NCBI GenBank assembly: GCA_904419545.1
Contig: CAJFRY010000007.1
Span: 1 to 64,000 of the forward strand
DNA: 64,000 nucleotides
Direction of reading: 5' to 3'
Source: Candidatus Woodwardiibium gallinarum
GTDB lineage: Bacteria; Bacillota; Clostridia; Oscillospirales; CAG-382
Position numbers and translations under genes: made by a program
Shown: positions 18,522 to 27,803 of the stretch, piece by piece
Position numbering within the stretch: the first letter of the stretch is position 1
How the letters are laid out: each line of letters opens with the position of its first letter
Notes under the pieces: generated by a model
What the model saw: the letters and a program-made list of their open reading frames with translations, nothing else
Database searches by the model: none
What the model was told of the DNA's origin: nothing

Positions 18522-18779
18522 ATGGATGAAAAAAAGAAAGCCCGCTTCCCCCTGTCCGCGCTGCCTGCGGGACAAACAGCCGTCATCATCGCCATATCCG
18601 GCAGCGGCGCGCTTCGCCGCCGTCTTTTGGAAATGGGTTTGACGCCCGGTACGGACGTTACGCTGCGCAAGCGCGCGCCGCTGGGTGATCCGCTGGAACT
18701 GAGCCTGCGCGGCTATGAGCTTTCGCTGCGCGCTGCGGACGCGCTGCATATCGAGGTGGAGGTTTCACGGACATGCTGA
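18522..18779 (+). CDS. feoA: Ferrous iron transport protein A (FeoA, SH3-like)
   Basis: 'PLSALPAGQTAVIIAISGSGALRRRLLEMGLTPGTDVTLRKRAPLGDPLELSLRGYELSLR'. Confidence 0.93.
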   Translation: MDEKKKARFPLSALPAGQTAVIIAISGSGALRRRLLEMGLTPGTDVTLRKRAPLGDPLELSLRGYELSLRAADALHIEVEVSRTC

Positions 18780-20761
18780 GGCTGGCGCTCATCGGCAACC
18801 CCAACAGCGGCAAGACCACGCTGTTCAATCTGCTCACCGGCAGTCGTGCCCGTGTGGGAAACTTTCCCGGCGTGACGGTGGAAAAAACAAGCCGTGCGCT
18901 CAGGGGCCGTCCTGACGTCGAGCTGACCGACCTGCCGGGTGTCTATTCGCTTTCCCCTTATACGGCGGAGGAGCTGGTAACACGCGATTTTCTGATGGAC
19001 GAGCGTCCGGATGCAGTTATCAACATCATTGACTGTACCGCAGCCGAACGCGGTCTGTATCTGACGCTTCAGCTCCTGAGCCTCGGACTGCCTACCGTTG
19101 TTGCCTTTAATATGGCAGACGAACTGCGTGCCGGCGGCGGTCGTATTGACACCGGCGTTTTCTCCAAGGCGCTGGGTGTGCGTTGTATTGCTGTTTCTGC
19201 GCTGCAAAGGACAGGCATACGGGCGCTGACCGACGCCGCCGTCCGCGCTGCGCGAGAGGGAAGTGCATCCGCGCTGTTTCCGTATACGGGCGCATGCGCT
19301 TTTGCCGTCCGCGAGCTGCGCGGCGCCGTCGCCTCGATTTCCGAAGCCGCCGGAGTGCCGTCGCTGTTCGCCGCCCGGAAGCTGCTGGAGGGCGATGCGC
19401 CGCTCGAGACGCGTCTGCATCTTACTGCGGCGCAGCGTGCGTTGCTGGAACGACGGAGAGCGGACGTCGCGCAAGCCGTCGGCTGCGACTGTGAAAGTGC
19501 GATGATCGACAACGTTTACCGCTTTATCACCACGCTTTGTCAAACGGCATTGCAACGCGCGGCCTCTCCTGCCGTTAAGCTCAGTTTGCGCGCCGACCGG
19601 CTGCTCACCGGTCGCTGGACGGGACTTCCTATTTTTGCCGCCGTAATGGCGCTGGTTTTCTATCTCACCTTCGGACCGCTCGGCCGCGGTTTGTCCGAAC
19701 TGGCCGGACGGGGCGTGGATTGGCTTGCGCAGCTCTTGGAAACGCTGCTATGCGATATAAACGTCAATTCCGTGCTCCGTGCATTGGTCATCGACGGGCT
19801 GGTCCGCGGTGTGGGCAGTGTTGTCTCCTTTCTTCCGACAATCGCGATCCTGTTCACGTTGCTGTCTATGCTGGAGGACAGCGGTTATATGGCGCGCGCC
19901 GCCTTCATTACCGACCGTGCGCTTAGCCGCATCGGCCTTTCCGGCAGTTCTTTCGCGCCGTTGCTGCTGGGTTTCGGATGCACGGTTCCGGCTGTGATGG
20001 CCGCCCGCACCGTGCCGGATGCCCGCAGCCGCCGCCTGACCGTGCTGCTGCTGCCGTTCGTTTCGTGCAGTGCCAAGCTGCCGGTGCTGGCGCTGTTTGC
20101 CGCGGCGTTTTTTCGTCGTCCTGCATTGGCGTTGTTTTTCCTGTATACTGCCAGCATTGCTGTCGGTATTCTCGCCGCGTTGGTTTTGAAAAAGACGCTT
20201 TTCCGCGCCGCTGCCTCGCCGTTTGTGATGGAATTGCCGCCGTACCGGCTGCCTGCGCTGCGGACGACTGTGCAGTACATCCGTCAGCGGATCGGCGATT
20301 TTGTTCGCAAGGCGTTTTCGGTAATCCTGTTCGCATCGCTCGTCGTCTGGTTTTTACAAACCTTTGATTTTCGGCTTCGTTTGGTCGCTTCGCCGGCGGA
20401 CAGCATGCTTGCGGATATCGGCGGCGCGCTGTCTGTGCTGTTTTATCCGCTTGGCTGGCGCGATTGGCGGCTGACCGCCGCTCTGATTACGGGACTCACG
20501 GCAAAGGAAGCCGTCCTCAGCACGCTTGCCGTGCTTACCGGCGCGGAAACGGGCGTTGCCGTGTCGGCCCTGTTCCCGTCGGTGCCGGCTGCCGCCGCAT
20601 TTTGTGTGTTTGTTTTGCTTTATCCGCCCTGCGCTGCTGCGATGGCCGCTGTGCGTCGGGAAACAAGCGGCCGTTTTGCGCTCGGTCTGTTCGCGTTCCA
20701 AACCGCTGTGGCGTACCTTTGCGCGATGCTTGTGTTTCGTGTGGGGCTATGGCTGTCATGA
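18773..20761 (+). CDS. feoB: Ferrous iron transporter B
   Basis: 'LIGNPNSGKTTLFNLLTG', 'VGNFPGVTVEKTSR', 'DLPGVYSLSPYTAEE', 'GLSGSSFAPLLLGFGCTVPAVMAART'. Confidence 0.97.
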   Translation: MLRLALIGNPNSGKTTLFNLLTGSRARVGNFPGVTVEKTSRALRGRPDVELTDLPGVYSLSPYTAEELVTRDFLMDERPDAVINIIDCTAAERGLYLTLQLLSLGLPTVVAFNMADELRAGGGRIDTGVFSKALGVRCIAVSALQRTGIRALTDAAVRAAREGSASALFPYTGACAFAVRELRGAVASISEAAGVPSLFAARKLLEGDAPLETRLHLTAAQRALLERRRADVAQAVGCDCESAMIDNVYRFITTLCQTALQRAASPAVKLSLRADRLLTGRWTGLPIFAAVMALVFYLTFGPLGRGLSELAGRGVDWLAQLLETLLCDINVNSVLRALVIDGLVRGVGSVVSFLPTIAILFTLLSMLEDSGYMARAAFITDRALSRIGLSGSSFAPLLLGFGCTVPAVMAARTVPDARSRRLTVLLLPFVSCSAKLPVLALFAAAFFRRPALALFFLYTASIAVGILAALVLKKTLFRAAASPFVMELPPYRLPALRTTVQYIRQRIGDFVRKAFSVILFASLVVWFLQTFDFRLRLVASPADSMLADIGGALSVLFYPLGWRDWRLTAALITGLTAKEAVLSTLAVLTGAETGVAVSALFPSVPAAAAFCVFVLLYPPCAAAMAAVRRETSGRFALGLFAFQTAVAYLCAMLVFRVGLWLS

Positions 20762-21288
20762 CGTCTATTGGCTTTTCTATGTCGAACTGCGCAATATTTG
20801 GGGAAAATCAGAGCCATTGGCGCTTGCGTTATGAACAGCAGCCGTTGACGGCTCACGCCGCCCCCCGGGTTTATTTCTGCATTTTGCGGAAGTTATGCAA
20901 TGAAAGTCCGTATCGGCTTACCGGCAAATGGCCTGCTGATGGATTTTCCCGTTTCGCATGGACAATGCAGTCTTTTTTGAACGCATCTGCCGCAGCAGCA
21001 AAAATAAGGCATGGATCGGTGGTTTGAAAAAAGTTTTGTGTATGATTCGAAGATGGGAATCAAGTTTCGTCGATGATATTGTTTTCAATTTAACTCCATA
21101 TGATCGGATTCGGCTCGGATAGGAAAAAAGGTCCTGGGTTGGAATCGTATTGCTTTGCTTCCGAGGCTCGTTCCGAATTTTAGAAGATGCCTTGTATTCG
21201 TTCCGTTTATATCGGTATATGGAAAAATCCACATATTACAATAGCTTGCCGGAAATATAAAAAGGAATAGAGGGATTGGCAGAAAAAG

Positions 21289-21330
21289 GGCTTTACAAAA
21301 GCAGCAGACTACTGCTGCTTTTGTAAAGCC
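21289..21330. repeat. Perfect 19-bp inverted repeat with 4-nt loop in a long intergenic region
   Basis: GGCTTTACAAAAGCAGCAG-ACTA-CTGCTGCTTTTGTAAAGCC. Confidence 0.85.
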
Positions 21331-21480
21331 GGAGTTTAGCGAAGTTTTGCTGTAAAAAAGCGGCTTTTCGAATAGGAAAAACAGTATTTTTTGAATCTTC
21401 CGAAATCTATGACCGTCCGCTTCAGGAAGGAAGAGGAACGAGGTCGGGCGCGGATGCTTATACAGCAGAGATAAACGTAA

Positions 21481-21512
21481 AAAGAAAGCCGTGCAATGCA
21501 CGGCTTTCTTTT
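21481..21512. terminator. Bidirectional terminator hairpin
   Basis: AAAGAAAGCCGTGCAATGCACGGCTTTCTTTT at the 3' end of the minus-strand surface protein gene. Confidence 0.75.
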
Positions 21513-21559
21513 GTGTCCTGCGCGAACCGTATCAACGGTTTGCGCAAAATCATTGTGTT

Positions 21560-22981
21560 TTACGCTCTCTTGCGGATGATCACGGCAGCGCCGATCACAG
21601 CAGCAACGGCCAGAACGATGATGGCGGCAATGCCAACGTCGGAGGTCGAAGGCGTAGAGGACGAATCAGCCGGAGTGCTGGAAGCGCTCGAGGAAACGTC
21701 GGAAGACGTGTCGGTCACGCCGACCTTCGCGGTAACGGAAGCGGCGCCGGGCTCAAGTACATTGTAATCGATATCCAGATTCTCGATATCGACATCCAAC
21801 TGTTCGGCAAGCTCTTTGTCGTAGCTGACGGAAACGGTCAAATCATCGCCGTCCTTCGCGTCGTCCGCGATCTTGAAGGGAATGGAGAGGACGACATCGC
21901 CGTTGCCAACGGAGTTCGTATCAGCGGTGCCGAAGTAAATGTAATACGCGTTGCTGTCCGCCACATACTGGCCGCCCAGGCTTTCCCATTCGCCGGTGAG
22001 CGCATCGGTAGCAAACTCATCGAAGAAGGGATTCAGCTCGACGGAAGCTTCGGTAACGACCGGAACGAGGTTGTCGCTGAAGTTTACGAACATACTGAAC
22101 GCGCCGACTTCCACGCCTTCAGCCAGACCCTTCAGCGCAAAAGTGACGTTGATGGTATCGCCGGCTTCACCCTCGGGGATTACGATATCCCAGCCAAAGT
22201 CAGCCTCGACAACGTCAGCAACGGAGATGTCGGCCAGTTTGGTGCTTGCATAAACCGCCGTGGCTTGCCACGGAGCATTCGCGTTAATATTTTCTGCGGG
22301 CTGCTCGTAGGAAGGATAGTGCAGGCAGTTGTAAGCGTCCACAGTCTCGGTTTCGCCTTCTTCGCCGCCTTCAACAGCAACTTCCTTGGTACCGGCGTTC
22401 GGGGCAGACAGAGAGAGGATGTACTTGAAATCACCCGTGATGCCCACCGTAGTAAGCGGAATGGCGATCTCGATCGAATAGGAGTCGTCCGCTTTCGCAT
22501 TCTTGTACTGGATGGAAGCGATCTGCTCCTCCGTCAGATTATCGGCGCGGGAAATGAGGGTGGAAAAATCGTCTTTGTGACCGAAATCGATCAGGTAATC
22601 TCTCGTGCCGTCGGCATTGCTGTCGAGCCACAAGCGAAGGTTGGTCGCGCTCGTTTGATAGTCGATTTCAGTGTCGGAGCCCGACTTCGGAGTTTCGACC
22701 CAAGCGGGGGCAACAGGACTCTTAATCGCGATGTACAGGTTGGTGGCATCGGCTGCAAGCTGGAAATCATACTTGTAGGTATCTTTTCCGCCTACGCCCT
22801 GGAAAGTGCCCGTGGTGGTGTCAACAGTGGTCCAGCCGTCGGCGGCCCAGCCGTTGTCGTCCAGCTTTCCGTCGACCGTAATGGTTCCGGGGGTGGACTT
22901 CGCAAGCGAAGTCAGCGCGAAGCAGGAAACCGCCATCGCGAGAACCAGTGCGACGGAGAGGACTTTCTTGAATGTACGCAT
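21560..22981 (-). CDS. Secreted, membrane-anchored surface protein with CBM9/DOMON-like N-terminal and cohesin-like C-terminal domains
   Basis: Signal peptide; 'GTITVDGKLDDNGWAADGWTTVDT...LYIAIKSPV...' (CBM9-like); 'GDTINVTFALKGLAEGVEVGAFSMFVNFSDNLVPV...GDVVLSIPFKIADDAKDGDDLTVSVSY' (cohesin-like); Ser/Thr-rich linker and C-terminal TM + RKR. Confidence 0.7.
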   Translation of the reverse strand: MRTFKKVLSVALVLAMAVSCFALTSLAKSTPGTITVDGKLDDNGWAADGWTTVDTTTGTFQGVGGKDTYKYDFQLAADATNLYIAIKSPVAPAWVETPKSGSDTEIDYQTSATNLRLWLDSNADGTRDYLIDFGHKDDFSTLISRADNLTEEQIASIQYKNAKADDSYSIEIAIPLTTVGITGDFKYILSLSAPNAGTKEVAVEGGEEGETETVDAYNCLHYPSYEQPAENINANAPWQATAVYASTKLADISVADVVEADFGWDIVIPEGEAGDTINVTFALKGLAEGVEVGAFSMFVNFSDNLVPVVTEASVELNPFFDEFATDALTGEWESLGGQYVADSNAYYIYFGTADTNSVGNGDVVLSIPFKIADDAKDGDDLTVSVSYDKELAEQLDVDIENLDIDYNVLEPGAASVTAKVGVTDTSSDVSSSASSTPADSSSTPSTSDVGIAAIIVLAVAAVIGAAVIIRKRA

Positions 22982-23128
22982 GGTTTTACATTCCTTTCTT
23001 TCCTATGTTTTTTAGTCGAAAAAAGCCCGGCGTGCATCCGCCGCGCGGCTGTTTTTGCAGCTGCAGCTTATGACCTCAAAAACCGCCGCCGCAGCAACTG
23101 CCGAACCCGGCTTCTTCCGCTTGTGGAC

Positions 23129-23157
23129 ATAATACCACAAAAGGCCGAAATTGTCAA
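23129..23157 (-). promoter_or_regulatory. Sigma-A promoter for surface protein gene
   Basis: Minus strand TTGACA-N17-TATTAT, leaving a ~140-nt leader. Confidence 0.75.
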
Positions 23158-23255
23158 TATCCAATTTGCACTTAACCGAACTTTTGCGCAAAATGTATAA
23201 AAGTGGAAAACAAAGCCGAACGGCCATGTTTTCCGCATTTACAGACGTATCCGGT

Positions 23256-24269
23256 TCAGTGCAGGCGCTCCAGCCGCGCGTTCACATCGAATACCGGTGT
23301 TTCGGATACGGGAAGGTGTGTGACCGGACATGTGAACGAGTAAAGATATTCGCCGCGGCTGCCGCCCCGGAAGGTAATCTGAGAAACGCGTATTCCCGCA
23401 TCATACAGGGTTTTCACGTACTTATCCACCCGTTCGAAAAACGTGGCGAGTGTGATGTCGTTTGTAATATACACATCAAAATACGAACGCGCGGTGTAAT
23501 CGGCGTTTGCTCCGGCCATCGTAATGCGGCCGTCGGGGAAGCGGCTGATACCCGCCGGGACAACGGTATAGCCCTCGGAGGGATATTCCGCACGCAGCGC
23601 CTGAACAAGCTCCAGCCGAAGCGCTTCGAGCAGTCTGCTCTCGGCATATGAACGGTATGCGTCGTGAACCAGTCCGCCGCGCAGTGCAATGGAATACGCG
23701 CCGGTCGGGTCGTCTTCCGCGTGCAGGTCCAGCCGATATTCGCCGCTTTCCCGGTCATAATATACGGGGGAGGCGTTGAACTCGTCCGCCGCATAGGCGG
23801 AGTTGACATAATTCGACAGCGTTTTGCTTGCATTGAAGGCGGAAAACGGGCTGCCTGCAAAGAACAGCGAGAGGCCGATCGCGGCCGCAGCCGGCAGCAG
23901 GGCGGCAAGAGCATCCTTAACCGTTTTGCGGCGCAGAAGCGCGAAGCACAGGCAGCAAAGCGCACAAATGACCGCGCAGGCGAGCGCGAACAAAAGATTG
24001 GGGATTACCGTGCGCTCAAAGGCGGAGTGGAAGAAATACCCGAACAGCGCAAACAGACCGGCTTTGATGCGCCAGTCAAGCCGCAAAGGCGCGCAGACGG
24101 CTGCAAAAACGATGATCAGAAACAGTGTGGACACAGGCCCGCGATAGGGAACGAAAAAGTACGTGCCTGCGGCGGCAAGCAGTCCGGCAGCGGCCAGACG
24201 GATATAGAACGGGTCGAACGGAATGCGTTTTTGGCGGAGAGATTTTTTGTCGGTCGTAGGGGCATCCAT
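23256..24269 (-). CDS. Hypothetical membrane protein (multi-TM N-terminus, soluble C-terminal domain)
   Basis: Several hydrophobic segments, then ~180 aa soluble domain. Start placed at MDAPTTDKKSLRQKR. Confidence 0.7.
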   Translation of the reverse strand: MDAPTTDKKSLRQKRIPFDPFYIRLAAAGLLAAAGTYFFVPYRGPVSTLFLIIVFAAVCAPLRLDWRIKAGLFALFGYFFHSAFERTVIPNLLFALACAVICALCCLCFALLRRKTVKDALAALLPAAAAIGLSLFFAGSPFSAFNASKTLSNYVNSAYAADEFNASPVYYDRESGEYRLDLHAEDDPTGAYSIALRGGLVHDAYRSYAESRLLEALRLELVQALRAEYPSEGYTVVPAGISRFPDGRITMAGANADYTARSYFDVYITNDITLATFFERVDKYVKTLYDAGIRVSQITFRGGSRGEYLYSFTCPVTHLPVSETPVFDVNARLERLH

Positions 24270-24360
24270 ACCAAAGTCTTCCTTTCTTGCGGAGGATAGG
24301 GACACGGCGGCGCTCGTCATTTTTGCTTTGACGGTGATTCTCCAATTCGTTTCGGAACCG

Positions 24361-24702
24361 TCAGGTTTTGGCGTCGTCAAAATAATGCGGGTTGGTCATA
24401 CGGATGAGCAGGTCGGTGTCGTCATCCTTCTGCGCGCGGTTGTTGCGCGTGTGACCGCATTTGACGCATCTGTGCGTGATGATGAAGCCGCGCTTCGCAT
24501 CGGTTGTGACGGCGACGGGACGCATCAGGCCTTGGCAGTCGCTTGCGCGGTCACCGGGCTGTATGTCGGCGTGCAGCGAGCATAGACAGCGCGGGCAGTG
24601 GTTGCGCGAGGAATAACCCAGGGGCGGCACGGTATAGCCGCAGTTGGCGCAGATGAAGGACGCGTCCTTTTTTTCAAACAGGGTGTTGGCGGAGCCGCTC
24701 AT
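24361..24702 (-). CDS. RNHCP-domain zinc-ribbon protein
   Basis: 'FICANCGYTVPPLGYSSRNHCPRCLCSLHADIQPGDRASDCQGLMRPV...IITHRCVKCGHTRNNRAQ' includes the diagnostic RNHCP motif. Start at MSGSANTLFEKK. Confidence 0.9.
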   Translation of the reverse strand: MSGSANTLFEKKDASFICANCGYTVPPLGYSSRNHCPRCLCSLHADIQPGDRASDCQGLMRPVAVTTDAKRGFIITHRCVKCGHTRNNRAQKDDDTDLLIRMTNPHYFDDAKT

Positions 24703-24867
24703 AAAACAAACGCCTTTCGGGGAGAAGTAAAAGAATTTACAAAGTGTGCGTATTATTTCGCTTCTGCATATATTATAATCAGCAAATGTGAAGATTTCAA
24801 CAGGCTGCATCCGCAAATCGGAACGGCGGACGGCGGCTGCGGTTGTTTTTATTTTAAGACTGGTGAG

Positions 24868-25887
24868 GTGAGCTTTTTGGGCGCTAAAAAGGAAAAAAAT
24901 TGCCGGCTGGGTACGGTCGGCGGTCAGGCTGTGATGGAAGGCGTGATGATGAAAAGCAGGGAAGGGGTCGCCATTGCCGTCCGCCGGATGGACGACAAGC
25001 GCATCGTCGTGCGGAAGAAGAATTATAAGCCGCTGAAGGAAAAGTGCGCCTTTTTCCGAATTCCGATCATCCGCGGCATCGTCAACTTTGTCGATATGCT
25101 GCGCCTTTCGCTGTCTACGATGACGGCGTCGGCAGATATGCTGGGTCTGGAGGAGGAAGGCGAACCCTCCAAATTTGAAAAGTGGCTCGACAAGCATTTC
25201 GGCAAATCGATTATGGCCGTCGCCTCGGCACTGGGCGTCGTTCTCGGCGTGGCGCTGGCGTTGCTGCTGTTTATGTATCTGCCGATCAAGGTCGTGGAGC
25301 TGGTTCAGCATTTTACGGGCGATATTGGCTGGTGGCGCAACCTGGTTGAGGGCGCGGCCAAGATGCTCATTTTCGTTTTATACCTGCTTGCCGTCAGCCT
25401 GATTCCGGATATCCGACGCGTGTTTCAATATCATGGCGCCGAGCACAAGAGCATTTTCTGTTATGAAAACGGGCTGGAGCTGACGGTCGAAAATGTCCGG
25501 AAGCAGCGCCGCTTTCACCCGCGCTGCGGCACGAGCTTTATGTTTGTCATCATCGCCATCTCGATCCTGGTCAACTCGCTGCTGACGTGGGATACGGTTT
25601 GGATGCGCTTGCTTCTGAAGCTGCTCCTGCTGCCCGTCGTCGTCGGCGTGGGCTATGAATATATTATGTACGCGGGCAAGCACGACAATGTGGTTACGCG
25701 TATCTTTTCGGCGCCCGGTCTGTGGATGCAGCGCATCACGACCAAGGAGCCGGACGATTCCCAGATGGAGGTGGCCATCGTATCCATCAAATCTGCGCTT
25801 CCGTCCGAATTCGCCGGTTTTGAGGTGCCGCTTGAGGAAAAAGTACTCGCTGAGCCGGTGAAGGGCGGAGAGGGGGCCGCGGAATGA
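24868..25887 (+). CDS. DUF1385 family membrane protein (YqhQ-like)
   Basis: 'GGQAVMEGVMMKS...YHGAEHKSIFCYENGLELTVENVRKQRRFHPRCGTSFMF'. GTG start; next to prmC as usual in Clostridia. Confidence 0.93.
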   Translation: MSFLGAKKEKNCRLGTVGGQAVMEGVMMKSREGVAIAVRRMDDKRIVVRKKNYKPLKEKCAFFRIPIIRGIVNFVDMLRLSLSTMTASADMLGLEEEGEPSKFEKWLDKHFGKSIMAVASALGVVLGVALALLLFMYLPIKVVELVQHFTGDIGWWRNLVEGAAKMLIFVLYLLAVSLIPDIRRVFQYHGAEHKSIFCYENGLELTVENVRKQRRFHPRCGTSFMFVIIAISILVNSLLTWDTVWMRLLLKLLLLPVVVGVGYEYIMYAGKHDNVVTRIFSAPGLWMQRITTKEPDDSQMEVAIVSIKSALPSEFAGFEVPLEEKVLAEPVKGGEGAAE

Positions 25888-26732
25888 CGGTCGGGGAATT
25901 CCGCCGCGACTGTGCAAAGTCGATTGGGACATTTGCACCCGAGGAAGCACACGTGCTCTGTGACATCCTGCTGGCCAACGTCCTCGGCTGCGACCGCAGC
26001 GCGCTGCTGCTCTCGCTGGACCGGAAAATGGAAACGGAAGACGCGAGGCGGATGGCGGAGGCTGTCAGCGAGCTGTCGCTCGGTGTGCCGGTGCAGTATA
26101 TCGTCGGTTCGTGCTGGTTCTATAATCGTGAGATCAAGGTTGGCCGCGGCTGCTTCATCCCGCGCGGGGATACCGAGTTCCTCGCCGCCGCAGCCGTTGC
26201 CGCGCTGCCCGAGGGCGGCAGCTTTGCCGACCTGTGCAGCGGCAGCGGGTGCATCGCTGCCGCTGTCGCGCAGACGCTCAAGCCGAATAAGGGCTACGCG
26301 CTCGAACTGTCCCGCAAGGCGCTGCCCTATGCGGAGGAAAATTTGAAGGACTTCCCGAATATTGCCGTCCGCCGCTTCGACGTGCTCGACGAGGAGGATT
26401 ATCTCGCGCTTGCCGGTGAGCTGGACGAAGGGCTGGATGTACTTGTTTCCAACCCGCCGTATATTCCGACCGACGACATTGCCTCGCTCGACGTGCAGGT
26501 TCATTATGAGCCTGAGACTGCGCTCGACGGCGGCGAGGACGGTTTGCGCTATTACCGCGAGATCGTACGGCTGGCGCCGCTGATCCTCAAGCGAAACGGC
26601 ACGATCCTGTTTGAGGTGGGGATCCATCAGTCTGCCGATGTGTGCAATATCCTTGCGGGCGCAGGCTATTCGACCGCCTGCATCAAGGATGACCGGAAAA
26701 TTGAACGGGTTGTTTTGGGAAAAAAAGATTGA
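25884..26732 (+). CDS. prmC: Peptide chain release factor N(5)-glutamine methyltransferase
   Basis: 'FADLCSGSGCIAAAVA', 'VSNPPYIPTDDIASLDVQVHYEPETALDGGEDGLRYYREI'. Confidence 0.96.
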   Translation: MTVGEFRRDCAKSIGTFAPEEAHVLCDILLANVLGCDRSALLLSLDRKMETEDARRMAEAVSELSLGVPVQYIVGSCWFYNREIKVGRGCFIPRGDTEFLAAAAVAALPEGGSFADLCSGSGCIAAAVAQTLKPNKGYALELSRKALPYAEENLKDFPNIAVRRFDVLDEEDYLALAGELDEGLDVLVSNPPYIPTDDIASLDVQVHYEPETALDGGEDGLRYYREIVRLAPLILKRNGTILFEVGIHQSADVCNILAGAGYSTACIKDDRKIERVVLGKKD

Positions 26733-26757
26733 CAACGGCAAAAAAGCGTACTATTAT
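26729..26757 (+). promoter_or_regulatory. Sigma-A promoter overlapping the prmC stop
   Basis: TTGACA-N17-TATTAT. Confidence 0.7.
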
Positions 26758-26776
26758 TATAATAGTCGTTTTTTTG
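26739..26776. terminator. A/T-flanked hairpin overlapping the promoter
   Basis: AAAAAAGCGTACTATTATTATAATAGTCGTTTTTTT. Confidence 0.5.
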
Positions 26777-26834
26777 TATCTCGAAGAATATGCGTGAACA
26801 TCTCCTTTTCTTTTCCGGGAGCTGCCGCGCGGGA

Positions 26835-26944
26835 CCGCCGGTCAATACGGGAACAGTCAGCCGGCGGGAAGACGATTTGCTTTTGCGGGAAGCCGGTGGG
26901 CGGATAAAGCTGCCGGCATACGGTTCACAAAACGTTTTCCGGCA
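26835..26944 (+). promoter_or_regulatory. Candidate structured 5' leader of trmH-dprA-topA
   Basis: Two GC hairpins: CCGCCGG(26835-26841)/CCGGCGG(26861-26867) and TGCCGG(26911-26916)/CCGGCA(26939-26944), in a ~240-nt region between promoter and the likely start codon 27006. Confidence 0.4.
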
Positions 26945-27005
26945 AAAAGCAATACGGGCCGGTCGGCAAATAGACCGCAGAAAGGACGGGAGGAGAGAGC
27001 GGCCG

Positions 27006-27803
27006 ATGGAAACAGAACGGATTACATCAAGAGCCAATGAAACCGTGAAGGCCGTCGTACGGCTGCGGGAGCGGGCGGAGCGCGAGCGCCGGCGGCTTTT
27101 CTTCTGCGAAGGCGTGCATCTGGCGGAGGAATTCCTGCGCCATAACCGTCCCGTCGAACGGGTCTTTGTTACCGATGCGGCGTTGAAAGCGCACGGTGCG
27201 CTGCTTTCGAAGCTCGGTTGTCAGGTGACGCCCGTTACGCCGGAGGTCTACGCCAAGCTTTCGGAGGAAAAGGCGCCTCAGGGCCTTCTGCTCGTTGCGC
27301 CGTATCCCGAAAATATTTCCGAACACAAGCCGTCCGTCAAGCGCCGGTGCATTCTCCTCGACGGCGTGCGCGATCCCGGCAATGTGGGAACGGTCATCCG
27401 CACAGCCGCCGCGCTGGGCGTGGAACGCGTCGTCCTCAGCCGTGACTGCGCTGACGTGCTCGCCTGTAAAACCGTGCGCGCGTCGATGGGCGCCGTGCTG
27501 TGTGCAGATATTCTTCTTACGGCTGACCTTGCTGCCGAGGTGTGCGCCATCATCAAATCAGGCGGCGCGGTCTATGCTGCTATGCTTTCCGGCGATGCCG
27601 TCACTCTCTCTGCCGACAGCTTGCCGGCGGATTTTTCTGTCGTCATCGGCAACGAGGGACAGGGCGTGCGGCCGGACGTTGCCGCGGTATGCACCGGCTG
27701 TATACGCATTCCGCAGACCGACCGTGCCGAGAGCCTCAATGCAGCCGTTGCTGCCGCGATTTTTATGTGGGAGATGAGAAAAACGGATGAATCTGTTCCG
27801 TAA
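27006..27803 (+). CDS. TrmH/SpoU-family RNA 2'-O-ribose methyltransferase
   Basis: 'LLDGVRDPGNVGTVIRTAAALGVERVVLS', 'VVIGNEGQGVRPDV', 'IRIPQTDRAESLNAAVAAAIFMWE'. Confidence 0.93.
   Translation: METERITSRANETVKAVVRLRERAERERRRLFFCEGVHLAEEFLRHNRPVERVFVTDAALKAHGALLSKLGCQVTPVTPEVYAKLSEEKAPQGLLLVAPYPENISEHKPSVKRRCILLDGVRDPGNVGTVIRTAAALGVERVVLSRDCADVLACKTVRASMGAVLCADILLTADLAAEVCAIIKSGGAVYAAMLSGDAVTLSADSLPADFSVVIGNEGQGVRPDVAAVCTGCIRIPQTDRAESLNAAVAAAIFMWEMRKTDESVP

Noticed and set aside
18398-18670. Minus-strand ORF upstream of mazF as a possible antitoxin
   Set aside because: It is antisense to feoA and has no MazE/RHH-like character.
21085-21501. 138-aa minus-strand ORF in the intergenic gap
   Set aside because: Runs through two perfect hairpins and a terminator; low-complexity hydrophobic translation.
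21491-23200. 569-aa plus-strand ORF opposite the surface protein gene
   Set aside because: The opposite strand has a signal peptide, domain structure and consensus promoter; this frame is a shadow.
26739-26776. Plain prmC terminator
   Set aside because: Kept only as uncertain, because a TTGACA-N17-TATTAT promoter overlaps the same bases, so the hairpin may instead be at the start of the next transcript.
26820-26900. T-box leader or RNase P RNA in the trmH upstream region
   Set aside because: No T-box AGGGUGGNACCGCG motif and no GAGGAAAGUCC RNase P signature found.
26790-27005. N-terminal extension of the TrmH ORF as coding
   Set aside because: Translation before METERITSRANE has no TrmH similarity and lies in hairpin-rich sequence; more likely a 5' leader.
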